This document shows positions 26,143 to 34,847 of a stretch of DNA of 64,000 nt, in pieces. Origin of the DNA: Nocardioides sp. L-11A (lineage in GTDB: Bacteria > Actinomycetota > Actinomycetes > Propionibacteriales > Nocardioidaceae); the NCBI GenBank assembly GCA_029961745.1, contig CP124680.1, forward strand, positions 5,518,001 through 5,582,000, in the 5' to 3' direction. How positions within the stretch are numbered: position 1 is the stretch's first letter; every line of letters begins with the position of its first letter. Under the pieces are notes generated by a model. The model did no database searches. It was not told the origin of the DNA and saw nothing but the letters and a program-made list of their open reading frames with translations. The position numbers and the translations under genes are program-made.

Positions 26143-27068
26143 GCTGCCCTCCTGCGCTGGCGCGGGTCGAGGCCGCGGGCGGCCAGGTCGACGAGGGTGT
26201 TGGTGACCACGAAGACCACGACGAGCAGCAGGCTGATCGCCTGCACGGTCGGGAAGTCCTGGCGGTTGACGGAGCTGACCAGCAGCGAGCCCAGACCGGC
26301 GATGCCGAAGGCGTTCTCGACCACGATCGCGCCCGCGAACAGCGCCGCCACCAGCAGCCCGCCCGCGGTGATCACCGGGCCGGCGGCGTTCGGGAGGATG
26401 TGCCGCGCGACGACCACCCGCGCGGGCAGGCCGCGGGCCCGAGCCGTGGTGACGTACTCGCGACCGCTCTCGGCGCGGACGCTGGCGCGAGTGACCCGGG
26501 CCAGCATGGCCGAGGAGACCAGGGCCAGCGAGAGGGCGGGGAGCACCAGGCCGCGCAGCCCGTCGGCGCCGTACGCCGGGAACCAACCCAGGCCCACGGC
26601 GAAGACCGCGATCAGCAGGGTCGCCGAGACGAAGGTCGGGATCCCGGCGACGACGGCGACGACGGTCGTCAGCACGGTGTCGAGCCGGCCGGGACGCAGG
26701 CCCATCGGCACCCCGACGGCGATGCCGATCATGACGAGCAGCAGGCCGGCCAGGCCCACCAGCGCGAGCGTGGTGGGAGCGGTGGCGCCAAGTCGGGTCG
26801 CGACCGACTGGCCGCCGACGAAGGAGGTGCCGAAGTCGCCGTGCGCGACCGAGCCGAGCCAGTGCAGGTAGCGGATCAGGAAGGGATCGTCGAGGCGGTA
26901 CTGCTCCCGGACCGCCGCGCGCACCTCGTCGGTCGGGGTGGTGGAGCCGAAGAGCACCGACTCCGCGTCGCCCGGCGCCGCGTAGAGACTCGCGAACACG
27001 ACGAAGCTGGCCGCGAGGATGCTGACGCACATCGCCCCCACGGTGCGCAGCAGCTCCCGGACGGTCAC
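26139..27068 (-). CDS. ABC transporter permease (DppB-like)
   Basis: 309 residues, six membrane helices: an N-terminal helix near residues 10-30, a periplasmic segment with LDDPFLIRYLHWLGSVAHGDFGTSF (a DppB hallmark), and the EAA loop TTARARGLPARVVVARHILPN. GTG at 27068 overlaps the binding-protein stop (GTGA). The order binding protein-B-C-D-F is the classic dipeptide importer layout. Confidence 0.93.
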   Translation of the reverse strand: MTVRELLRTVGAMCVSILAASFVVFASLYAAPGDAESVLFGSTTPTDEVRAAVREQYRLDDPFLIRYLHWLGSVAHGDFGTSFVGGQSVATRLGATAPTTLALVGLAGLLLVMIGIAVGVPMGLRPGRLDTVLTTVVAVVAGIPTFVSATLLIAVFAVGLGWFPAYGADGLRGLVLPALSLALVSSAMLARVTRASVRAESGREYVTTARARGLPARVVVARHILPNAAGPVITAGGLLVAALFAGAIVVENAFGIAGLGSLLVSSVNRQDFPTVQAISLLLVVVFVVTNTLVDLAARGLDPRQRRRAA

Positions 27069-28726
27069 GGTGCGCCGACCGAGGCCGTCCACGCGGTGCC
27101 CATGTACGCGAAGGTCAGCGGGACGCCGGTGATGCCCTCGTCGAGATAGACCGCGGCCCGCGGCGCCACGAGCGGGATCCAGGGCAGCTCCTCGGCCAGG
27201 ATCGCCTGCGCGGCGATCACCAGGTCGGCCCGGGCGTCGTCGTCCGGCTCGCCGAACGCCTCGCGGAGCAGCCGGTCGACCTCCGGGTTGTCGTAGCCGC
27301 CGTAGTTCTGGCTGCCGTCCTTGTTGCCGATGAAGCCGTACATGAACGCGGGCTCCTGCACCTGCGTGTAGTTCATGGTGAGGAAGGCGTCGTAGTCGGC
27401 ACGCACCGACGCGTCGGAGAAGAGCGAGTAGTACTGGGCCAGCGGCAGCGCGACGATCTCCATGTCGAGCCCCAGCTCCTTGGCGGCCTGCTGCACGACG
27501 GTCGCGGTGGTCCGGTACATCTCGATGCCGCCGGGATAGGCCAGGGTGAGCCGCTCGCCGCTCAGCCCGGCCTGCTCGACGGCTGCCCGGCCGTCCCCGG
27601 AGGCGTCCTTGCTCGCCCGCTCGATCTCCTCGTACGCCGCCCGGTAGCGCTCCTGCGCGTAGCCCCACAGTCCGGGACCGGCGACGGTGTACAGCGGGTC
27701 GGCCGCGCCCGCGAACGCGGTCCGCACCAGTGCCTCCCGGTCGACCGCGCCGGACAGCGCCCGGCGTACCGCAGGGTCGGCCAGGGGCCCCTCAGCCAGA
27801 TCGCTGACGATGATGTCGAGGTTCTGGGGCGTGCTGCCCTCGGCGCCGAGCCACAGTTCGCCGCTGCCCGTCTCGCGCAGGCTCGGGATCACCTCGGCCG
27901 GGATGTTGAACCCGCCGTCGACGGCGCCGGTGCGGATCGCGTTGGCCAGCGCCTTCGCCTCGGCCGGGAACTCGAAGCGCACCTGCTCGGCCAGCGGCTT
28001 CCGCTCGCTGTTCCAGTAGTCCGGGCTGCGCTTCAGCGTCAGCGGGCCGACGCCGTCCCAGGAGTCGAGCACGTACGGGCCGGTGCAGAGCACGCCCGTC
28101 CCGGGAGTGCCGAGGTCGTCGGGGTGCGCCTCGGCGAACGCCTTGCTGATGATCGCGCCGCCGAGGGTGTTCATGCCCTTGAGGAAGACGGCGTTCGGCT
28201 CGGTGAAGGTCACCTCGACCTGGTCCGTGCCGGACGGCTCGATCGCCGCGACCCCCTGGTAGAGGATCGAGTACGACGACGCGAGAGCCGGGTCGAGGTT
28301 GCGCCGGAGGCTGAACAGCACGTCCTCGCGGGTCATCGGCGTGCCGTCCGAGAACGTCACGTCGTCGCGCAGGGTGAACCGGACCGTGCGCGGGTCGACC
28401 TGCTCCCAGGCCGACGCCAGACCGGGGCGCGGCTCGTAGCCGGGGCCGGTGTCGAGCAGACTCTCGCACAGGTTGGGGATGACGGTGAGCTCGGGATAGT
28501 CGGCCACCTTGATCGGGTCGAGGGTGGCGGGGCTGCGGTAGTCGCCGTACCAGGTGAAGGAGTCGACGGGGCCGGTCGCGGCCGGCGTGGTGGTCGTGTC
28601 GGTGTCGAAGGTCGCCTCGGGCCCCGAGCTGTCGGAGTCGTCGGAGCTGCAGGCGCTGAGCCCGAGCGCGAGGACGGCGACGAGGGCCAGGGCCGGTCGG
28701 AGCTCGGTACGGCGGAGTGTGGGCAT
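27065..28726 (-). CDS. ABC transporter substrate-binding lipoprotein (family 5)
   Basis: 553 residues. The signal peptide ends in the lipobox LSAC (cleavage before Cys about 26), followed by an acidic Ser/Asp/Thr-rich linker, so it is an anchored lipoprotein facing outside. SBP_bac_5 features: FTLRDDVTFSDGTPMTREDVLFSL and TGPYVLDSW. These proteins bind peptides, nickel, opines or glycosides; the specificity is not clear here. ATG at 28726. It is 29 bases after the CocE-type hydrolase gene. Confidence 0.92.
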   Translation of the reverse strand: MPTLRRTELRPALALVAVLALGLSACSSDDSDSSGPEATFDTDTTTTPAATGPVDSFTWYGDYRSPATLDPIKVADYPELTVIPNLCESLLDTGPGYEPRPGLASAWEQVDPRTVRFTLRDDVTFSDGTPMTREDVLFSLRRNLDPALASSYSILYQGVAAIEPSGTDQVEVTFTEPNAVFLKGMNTLGGAIISKAFAEAHPDDLGTPGTGVLCTGPYVLDSWDGVGPLTLKRSPDYWNSERKPLAEQVRFEFPAEAKALANAIRTGAVDGGFNIPAEVIPSLRETGSGELWLGAEGSTPQNLDIIVSDLAEGPLADPAVRRALSGAVDREALVRTAFAGAADPLYTVAGPGLWGYAQERYRAAYEEIERASKDASGDGRAAVEQAGLSGERLTLAYPGGIEMYRTTATVVQQAAKELGLDMEIVALPLAQYYSLFSDASVRADYDAFLTMNYTQVQEPAFMYGFIGNKDGSQNYGGYDNPEVDRLLREAFGEPDDDARADLVIAAQAILAEELPWIPLVAPRAAVYLDEGITGVPLTFAYMGTAWTASVGAP

Positions 28727-28755
28727 GACGGTCCCTCTCGGTGGGTGAGGACGGC

Positions 28756-30405
28756 TCAGAGCGCCGTGACGACGCTGAGCTGGAGGTGGGTGTGGCCGGC
28801 GCCGAGTCGCAGGCGGTGACGGGTGGACTGGGTGGACACGGCGTCCCAGGGGCTCTCGCCGGTGCCGGGATGCGGTGCGTAGAGCGGGAAGTCGCTGGCG
28901 CTGACCTGGAGCCGCAGCCGGTGTCCGGGCCGGAACCGGTAGCCGGTCTCGCCGAGGTCGACGACGCCGCCGGCGGTCCCCTCGACCCGGCGCTGGCCGC
29001 GCAGCACCAGCCGGGTGGTGCCGTCCGGAGCGACGTCGTGCAGCTTGACGAAGACGTCGGTGCTCGGGCCGGCGACGTCCAGGTCGACGACCGCGTGCAC
29101 CGGCCCGGCGAGATCCAGCGGCTCGGACAGGGGGGCGCCGGTGAAGGTGAGCACGTCCGGCCGGTCGTGGACGACGCTCTCGTCGGGGTACTCGATGAGG
29201 AAGGTGAAGGAGTCGACGACGGTCGACGGCACCGGGTCGGCCGGGTCGTGCACCCACTCCGCGTGCTCGGCCGCCCCCGGGGCGGCCTCGAGCGCACCGC
29301 CGTCGGCGGACGCGGTCGCCGCGGCGCCGTCGGCCGGGTAGAGCCGCAGCGTCGAGGCCGTGGCCGGCGGCCACGCGTCGGCGGTGCGGATGCCGAGGTG
29401 CCCCTGCCACCAGGTGGCGCGGTCGATCCCGCCCTCGCGGCCCCGGACGTGCACGTCGAAGAAGTCCAGGGTGCGGCCCAGGTAGCGCGGCAGCATCGCC
29501 TGTAGGACCGCCAGGTCCAGGCCGTGATTGCGCTCGAGCGGGACCGGCGCGTCGTCGAGGTGGAAGGAGTAGTGGTCGCAGGCGTCGGCGTCGAGGTAGG
29601 CGTGCTCGCGCCAGGCGGGCTGAGCCAGCTGCTCGCGGTAGTCCTGCATGGACAGGTCGAGCAGGTTGTCGAACCAGCCGACCCGGTGCAGCACCGGGAC
29701 GGGCCGGGCGGCGAAGGGCGGCCGGGCGGCCAGCTCGGGCGTCGCCGGGCCGCCGGAGAGCACCCGGTCGAGGATCTGCGAGCGGGCGCCGATCGCCGAG
29801 AAGGCGGACTCGAAGAGGTCGCGCAGCGGACGCACGGTCCAGTCGACCTCGTAGTCGTAGGCGGCGTTGTCCACCCAGTGGTGCGCGAAGTAGTTGGCCT
29901 GGTAGAGGCTGGTCGCCCGCTGCTGGGGTGCGCCACCGCCCCACGATCCGATGGCCATCCCGGTCACCCGCGGCGCGATCGCCCGCAGGGCGGGGTGCCC
30001 GCCGGCGACGCCGGCCCACTGCGTGTAGCCGTGGTAGGAGTCGCCGACCATGCCGACCGTGCCGTCCGACCAGGCCTGGGCCGTGACCCACGCGAGGGTG
30101 TCGTAGGTGTCCGCGACCTCGTTGCGGAACGGGTAGGTCTCGCCCTCGGAACGGAACTTGCCCCGCACGTCCTGGACGACGAGGACGTAGCCGCGGTCGA
30201 GGTAGTGGGGCGCGATCTGCTCGATGGCCATCCACGCGCTGTTCTTGTCGTACGGCAGCCGGCAGAGCACGGCGGGATGGCGGCCGGGCCGGTCGGGCAG
30301 GTAGACGTCGGTGGCCAGCCGGATGCCGTCGCGGGTACGCACGAGGTGCTGCTCGGCGACGTCGCTGAGGGGGGCCGGTTCGATCCGGGTGAAGGGCAGG
30401 GACAT
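28756..30405 (-). CDS. CocE/NonD-type serine hydrolase
   Basis: 549 residues: an alpha/beta-hydrolase catalytic part (RDGIRLATDVYLP, LPYDKNS, QDVRGKFRSEG, nucleophile Ser in GDSYHGYTQW) followed by a C-terminal jelly-roll domain (LDLAGPVHAVVDLDV, GTTRLVLRGQ), as in cocaine esterase and X-Pro dipeptidyl peptidases. It cleaves esters or acyl/peptidyl amides. ATG at 30405 is used; frames starting further upstream lie over the next gene. No signal peptide, so it probably acts inside after import. 29 bases separate it from the binding protein gene. Confidence 0.9.
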   Translation of the reverse strand: MSLPFTRIEPAPLSDVAEQHLVRTRDGIRLATDVYLPDRPGRHPAVLCRLPYDKNSAWMAIEQIAPHYLDRGYVLVVQDVRGKFRSEGETYPFRNEVADTYDTLAWVTAQAWSDGTVGMVGDSYHGYTQWAGVAGGHPALRAIAPRVTGMAIGSWGGGAPQQRATSLYQANYFAHHWVDNAAYDYEVDWTVRPLRDLFESAFSAIGARSQILDRVLSGGPATPELAARPPFAARPVPVLHRVGWFDNLLDLSMQDYREQLAQPAWREHAYLDADACDHYSFHLDDAPVPLERNHGLDLAVLQAMLPRYLGRTLDFFDVHVRGREGGIDRATWWQGHLGIRTADAWPPATASTLRLYPADGAAATASADGGALEAAPGAAEHAEWVHDPADPVPSTVVDSFTFLIEYPDESVVHDRPDVLTFTGAPLSEPLDLAGPVHAVVDLDVAGPSTDVFVKLHDVAPDGTTRLVLRGQRRVEGTAGGVVDLGETGYRFRPGHRLRLQVSASDFPLYAPHPGTGESPWDAVSTQSTRHRLRLGAGHTHLQLSVVTAL

Positions 30406-30425
30406 GCGAAGTGCTCCGGTTCTGG

Positions 30426-31055
30426 TCAGAGGTTGCGCTGATAGTCGTCGGCGAGGTCGTCCTCGAGGAGGGCGGCGGTGATGCCCTCCATCCCGATGTG
30501 GGCGGCGGCGATGACGCCGCCGCTGGGCAGGAGCGCGGCCAGCTCCTGGCGTTCGCTCTCCCACAGGCCGCCACGGAGGTTGGCCTTGCCGCAGTGCAGG
30601 TAGGCCTGCTCGACCTCGATCACCGTGGCCAGGGACGGGACCCGGCCGCGGGCCTCGAGCATCGGCATCAGCTGCGGGTCGTCGCTCGGGTAGGCGCGGC
30701 CGTTGACGCGGAGCGTCTCGGCGTACCCGGGGACGAGGAAGAGCATGCCGATGGCCGGGTCGTGGCAGATGTTGGTGAAGGACTCGGCGAGCTGGTTGCC
30801 GGGGCGGTCCGGCAGGACCAGGGTCCGCTCGTCGAGGACCCGCACGAAACCGGGGTCGTCACCGCGCGGCGAGCAGTCGGCCAGGCCGTCGGGACCGACG
30901 GTCGCCAGGACGCAGTACGGCGAGTGCGCGACGAAGAGCTGGCAGTAGGGATCGAGATGGTCGAGCACCTTGGCCTCGATGGCCGGGTCCGGGTGGCCGA
31001 CCAGCTCGCGGACCCGGGCGAGGTCGACGCGGCGGGGGCGGGTACGCACGGTCAT
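30426..31055 (-). CDS. PPOX-type FMN-binding flavoprotein
   Basis: 209 residues of the pyridoxamine-5-phosphate-oxidase-like FMN family (DR2398/MSMEG_1061-like). Marks: FVAHSPYCVLATVGPDGLADCSPRGDDPGF, where Arg/Gly residues hold FMN, and HCGKANLRGGLW at the C-terminal end. TGATG links it to the reductase gene before it. Family members are poorly defined; some act as small reductases or flavin-dependent oxidases. With the neighbouring Fe-S flavin reductase it could form an electron-transfer pair. Confidence 0.87.
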   Translation of the reverse strand: MTVRTRPRRVDLARVRELVGHPDPAIEAKVLDHLDPYCQLFVAHSPYCVLATVGPDGLADCSPRGDDPGFVRVLDERTLVLPDRPGNQLAESFTNICHDPAIGMLFLVPGYAETLRVNGRAYPSDDPQLMPMLEARGRVPSLATVIEVEQAYLHCGKANLRGGLWESERQELAALLPSGGVIAAAHIGMEGITAALLEDDLADDYQRNL

Positions 31056-32038
31056 CAGAGCTCCAGCTCCAGGTGTGGGGTGAGGGCGCGGGAGACGCAG
31101 GCCGCCATCACCCGCGGCGCCGTCCGGTCGGCCAGGCCGACGTGGTCGCGGTGGTCCGGCTCGCCCGCGCGCACCACGACCTCGCAGGTGCCGCAGAGTC
31201 CCTCGCGACAGGACCCGGCGACGGGGAGGCCGGCGGCGGCGAGCACGTCGAGGAGCGAGCGGTCGGCGTCGACGTGCAGGTCCAGGCCGCTGCGCACGCA
31301 CCGGACGTCGAAGGGCTGTCCCGGCGGGGCCTCCGTGCCCGGGGCCCGGAACCGCTCGCCGTGGAAGGCGAGCCCGGCCCGCTCGGCGCAGAACTCCTCG
31401 AGCGCGTCCATCATCGACGTCGGTCCGCACGCGTAGACCCGGGCCTCCCCATACCGGCGCAGGTGGGCGTCGAGGTGGCCGGACAGGTCGAAGCGCCCGT
31501 CCGCGCCGGACGCCCACACCGTGCTGCGCACCGTGCTCGGCCCGACGGTGGGCTCGGGCGCGTCCAGCCGGGTCACCCGGTCGACGAACGCCATCGTGGC
31601 GCGCTCGCGGCCCACGTAGGCGAGGGTCCACGCGATGCCGTCGGCCTCGGCGCGACGCACCATCGGGAGGATCGGCGTGATCCCGATCCCGCCGGCGACG
31701 AAGGCGTAGGAGGCCGCCGGCAGCAGGTCGAAGTGGTTGCGCGGCGCGGAGATCCGGACCCGCTGGCCGGGCCGGAGGAAGCGGTGCACGTAGTCCGAGC
31801 CGCCCCGGCCGCGCGGGCAGTGCCGGACCGCGATCCGGTAGCGGACGTCGACCGGGTCGCCGCACAGCGAGTACTGGCGCTCCAGGCCGGGCAGCAGCCG
31901 GATCGTGACGTGGGCGCCCGGGGTCCAGGCGGGCAGCGGCGGCCCGTCCGGCAGCGGTGCCAGCGCGACCGCGACCACGCCGTCGGCCTCCCAGCTCAGC
32001 TCGGCGACGACGACCTCCAGCTCCTCGGGCGTGCTCAT
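31055..32038 (-). CDS. Phthalate-dioxygenase-reductase-like flavin/[2Fe-2S] protein
   Basis: 327 residues: FMN-binding domain (RQYSLCGDP), NAD-binding domain (FVAGGIGITPILPM; ACGP) and a C-terminal plant-type ferredoxin with Cys in GSCREGLCGTCE and a last Cys in AACVSRAL. Such proteins pass electrons from NAD(P)H to a Rieske oxygenase, demethylase or P450. No oxygenase alpha subunit is in this operon, so the acceptor is unknown; the PPOX protein or a P450 are candidates. ATG at 32038 overlaps the amidohydrolase stop (ATGA). Confidence 0.9.
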   Translation of the reverse strand: MSTPEELEVVVAELSWEADGVVAVALAPLPDGPPLPAWTPGAHVTIRLLPGLERQYSLCGDPVDVRYRIAVRHCPRGRGGSDYVHRFLRPGQRVRISAPRNHFDLLPAASYAFVAGGIGITPILPMVRRAEADGIAWTLAYVGRERATMAFVDRVTRLDAPEPTVGPSTVRSTVWASGADGRFDLSGHLDAHLRRYGEARVYACGPTSMMDALEEFCAERAGLAFHGERFRAPGTEAPPGQPFDVRCVRSGLDLHVDADRSLLDVLAAAGLPVAGSCREGLCGTCEVVVRAGEPDHRDHVGLADRTAPRVMAACVSRALTPHLELEL

Positions 32039-33708
32039 GCATACTCCCGCGCGTGCACCCGGCGGCCCGCGACGAAGGTCTCGTCGACGGCGGCCAGCGC
32101 GATCTCGTCGTGCCCGCCCTGGAAGGGATCGCGGTCGAGGACCACCAGGTCGGCGTCCCGGCCCGGCGCGATGCTGCCGAGCGTGTCCTCCAGGTGGTTG
32201 ATCCAGCTGGAGCCCGCCGTGTAGGCGGCGAGCGCGTCGACCAGGGTGAGCCGCTGATGCGGCGTGAGTGGCGCGCCGTCGGAGCCGCCGGGCGCCATCC
32301 GGTTGACGGCGACGTGGATGCCGAGCATCGGGTCGGCCGACGAGACCGGCCAGTCGCTGCCGGCGACCAGCATCGCTCCGGCGGCGCGCAGCTGCTGGAA
32401 CGGGTACTGGCGCTCGGTCCGCTCGGGGCCGAGGAAGGGCGCGGTGAGGTCGGACATCTGCGGGTCGAGGTGCGCCCACAGCGGCTGCATGTTCGCGGCG
32501 GCCCGCAGCGAGCGGAAACGCGGGATGTCGTCGGGGTGGATCACCTGGATGTGGGCCAGGTGGTGCCGGTTGTCGCCCCGGTGACCTCCGGGGACCGAGG
32601 CCGGGCGGGTCGCCCGAGCCCGCTCCACCGCGTCCAGCGCCTCCCGGACGGCGCGGTCGCCGATGGTGTGGAAGTGCGCCTGGAAACCGAGGTGGTCCAC
32701 CGCGCCGACCCCGGCGGCGAGCTCCCGGGGATCCAGGTAGCTCAGCCCGCTGCCGGGCGAGGCGCCGTCGCCCGTCCCGAGATAGGGCGCGAGCATCGCC
32801 GCGGTGAAGTTCTCGCACACGCCGTCCTGCATGAACTTCACACTGGTGGCGCGGAACCGTCCCGAGCCGGTGCCCGCACGGCGCTCGAGGAGCTCCTCGA
32901 CCTGGTCGACGCCCCGGGTCGGGTCCCACCACTGGGCCCCGACGACCCGGGCGACCAGGGTCCCCGCGGCCTCTGCGCGGCGGTAGATGTCGTAGGTGTC
33001 GGGATAGTGCAGGTAGGCGCCGACCAGGGCGTCCTGCCAGGAGGTGATGCCGAGCTCAAGCATCCGGCGCTGCCCGAGCTCCAGGGCCCGGTCGTGGTCG
33101 GCGGCCGTCGGCGCCGGGGTGTGCCGCGCGACCAGGTCGGCGGCCGCCTCGTGCAGTGAGCCGGAGGGGGTGCCGTCGGGCTCGCGCTCGATCCGGCCGC
33201 GCGGCGGGTCCGGGGTCGTCGCGGTGACACCGGCCCGGCGCAGTGCCTCGGTGTTGACCCACGCGCCGTGCCGGTCGCGGTTGATGAGGAACACGGGCCG
33301 CTCGGCGCAGACCCGGTCCAGCTGTTGGCGGGTCGGCGTCCCGTCGGCGAAGTGGTCCATCGACCAACCGCCGCCGACGATCCACTCCTGCTCGGGATGC
33401 GCGACGGCGTACCCGGCGATCCGGTCGAGGCACTGCGCGGCGTCCTCGGCGCCGGCGAGGTCGCACTGCTGCAGCTCCAGGCCCGCGAAGACCGGGTGCG
33501 CGTGGGCGTCCACGAAGCCCGGCACCAGCAGCCGGCCGCGCAGGTCGACGACCTCGGTCCGCGGACCGGCGAGCTCCCGCGCCGCCTGATCCCCCACGGC
33601 CAGCACCCGCCCGCCGGCGACGGCGACCCCGTCGCTGAAGGAGCGCGCCGCGTCGGCGGTGAAGACCGGACCGCCGACGAAGACGGTGTCGGCGTGGAGC
33701 TGGGGCAT
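32035..33708 (-). CDS. YtcJ-type metal-dependent amidohydrolase
   Basis: 557 residues, amidohydrolase superfamily (amidohydro_3). Metal and catalytic elements: PGFVDAHAHPVF, INRDRHGAWVN, SVKFMQDGV, HFHTIGDRAV, GSDWPV. Members hydrolyse amides, ureas or formamides of small compounds. ATG at 33708 has AGGAGG 8 bases upstream and is preceded by a promoter (33740-33769). First gene of the operon down to 20720; divergent from a TetR gene, whose operator covers its -35. Substrate unknown. Confidence 0.93.
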   Translation of the reverse strand: MPQLHADTVFVGGPVFTADAARSFSDGVAVAGGRVLAVGDQAARELAGPRTEVVDLRGRLLVPGFVDAHAHPVFAGLELQQCDLAGAEDAAQCLDRIAGYAVAHPEQEWIVGGGWSMDHFADGTPTRQQLDRVCAERPVFLINRDRHGAWVNTEALRRAGVTATTPDPPRGRIEREPDGTPSGSLHEAAADLVARHTPAPTAADHDRALELGQRRMLELGITSWQDALVGAYLHYPDTYDIYRRAEAAGTLVARVVGAQWWDPTRGVDQVEELLERRAGTGSGRFRATSVKFMQDGVCENFTAAMLAPYLGTGDGASPGSGLSYLDPRELAAGVGAVDHLGFQAHFHTIGDRAVREALDAVERARATRPASVPGGHRGDNRHHLAHIQVIHPDDIPRFRSLRAAANMQPLWAHLDPQMSDLTAPFLGPERTERQYPFQQLRAAGAMLVAGSDWPVSSADPMLGIHVAVNRMAPGGSDGAPLTPHQRLTLVDALAAYTAGSSWINHLEDTLGSIAPGRDADLVVLDRDPFQGGHDEIALAAVDETFVAGRRVHAREYA

Positions 33709-33739
33709 CGGGAGGTCCTCCTGGGTGGTGGTGGAGAGG

Positions 33740-33780
33740 AGTACAGCGCGTCGCGGGACGCTAAGTCAATACCTTTGACT
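33740..33780 (-). promoter_or_regulatory. Amidohydrolase operon promoter and TetR operator
   Basis: Minus strand TTGACT (33769-33764), 18-base spacer, TGTACT (33745-33740). The palindrome AGTCAA-TACCT-TTGACT (33764-33780, perfect 6-base arms, 7 of 8 if extended) covers the -35 and suits the divergent TetR repressor. Another TTGACT at 33787-33792 may serve the tetR side. Confidence 0.6.
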
Positions 33781-33833
33781 AAGAGATTGACTGAACCGCC
33801 GGCCTGCGCGCCGGACGCGCGGCGGCGGGTGGC

Positions 33834-34559
33834 ATGATGCGGCCCGTGAGCACACCGAAGGCCTCCGGCGAGGCCCGGCGACGCCGGCTGCCCCGCGGCG
33901 CGCTGACCCCGGAGCGGATCGTGACCGCGAGCCTCGCCCTCCTCGACGAGCAGGGCCTCGCCGCGTTCACGATGCCGCGTCTCGGGCGCACCCTCGGCGC
34001 CGACCAGACCGCGGTGTACCGGCACTTCGCCAGCAAGGACGACCTGGTGCTCGCCGTCGCCGATCGGCTGCTCACCGAGGCGTTCGAGGACTTCGAGCCC
34101 GCCGTCGACGACTGGCGGGGCACCCTCGTCGACGTGTGCCAGCGGGTCCGCACGACCTACGTCAGCCATCCCGCCGCCGCCGTCCTCAGCGGTCCGCGGA
34201 TCACCACCGGGTCCTCGGAGATGAAGGCTGCGGACGCCGTCGTCGGCGCCCTGCGCGCGGCCGGGATCCCCGACCCCGAGGTCGCGCTGTACTACCGCGT
34301 GATCGCCGACTTCGCGCTGCTGTGGTCCGGCGGACTGGCCGGCTTCCGGATCCTCGACGAGAGCATCCAAGAGGCCGAGCGCACCACCTGGGCCACCGCC
34401 TACGCCACGGCGCCCGACCAGTTCGGCAACCTGCACTCCATCAGCGGCGATCTCGACCGGATCGAGAGCGAGCAGGTCTTCGACACCGCCCTGGAGCTCC
34501 TGCTCGACTCCATCGCCGCGCGGGCCGCCCGCGCCCGGACCGGGCGCGGCACCGCCTGA
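33834..34559 (+). CDS. TetR family regulator
   Basis: About 241 residues. The N-terminal helix-turn-helix region contains RIVTASLALLDEQGLAAFTMPRLGRTLGADQTAVYRHFASKDDL split over helices 1-4 in the normal TetR pattern; the rest is the all-helical ligand domain. Starts at 33834, 33837 (ATG) or GTG at 33846 are all in frame. Divergent from the 11-gene operon and most likely its repressor. Inducer unknown, probably the imported compound. Confidence 0.9.
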   Translation: MMRPVSTPKASGEARRRRLPRGALTPERIVTASLALLDEQGLAAFTMPRLGRTLGADQTAVYRHFASKDDLVLAVADRLLTEAFEDFEPAVDDWRGTLVDVCQRVRTTYVSHPAAAVLSGPRITTGSSEMKAADAVVGALRAAGIPDPEVALYYRVIADFALLWSGGLAGFRILDESIQEAERTTWATAYATAPDQFGNLHSISGDLDRIESEQVFDTALELLLDSIAARAARARTGRGTA

Positions 34560-34599
34560 GTCTCCGGGAGGCCCGCGTGCTAGCGTCCGCCTCGCCAGT

Positions 34600-34826
34600 C
34601 GTACTCACGAAAGTCGTGGGTCAGGGAACCCGGTGAGAGTCCGGGACTGACGCGCAGCGGTGAGGGTGACGGGCGGGGCAACACGCCACTGGCGATGGAC
34701 GGCAGACACTCGGCCGACCGGACCTGGGAAGGCGCTCCGTCCGGTCGATCCCGAGTCCGAAGACCTGCTGGCCGTGGACCCTCCCGGGTCCGCGTCACCC
34801 ACCCATCAGGCTTCGCGCACGAGCCT
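34600..34826 (+). promoter_or_regulatory. Adenosylcobalamin riboswitch
   Basis: Conserved parts in order: GGGAACCCGGTGAGAGTCC (34624-34642), GACGCGCAGCGGTGAG, GCCACTGG (34685-34692), GGGAAGGCG (34726-34734) and the B12 box AGTCCGAAGACCTGC (34754-34768). A hairpin (AGGCT...AGCCT, 34808-34826) follows about 20 bases before the gene start and is a candidate expression platform that could block ribosome access. It precedes a cobalamin importer, so B12 should switch uptake off. Confidence 0.93.
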
Positions 34827-34847
34827 CGGACCGAAAGAGTGACCCCG

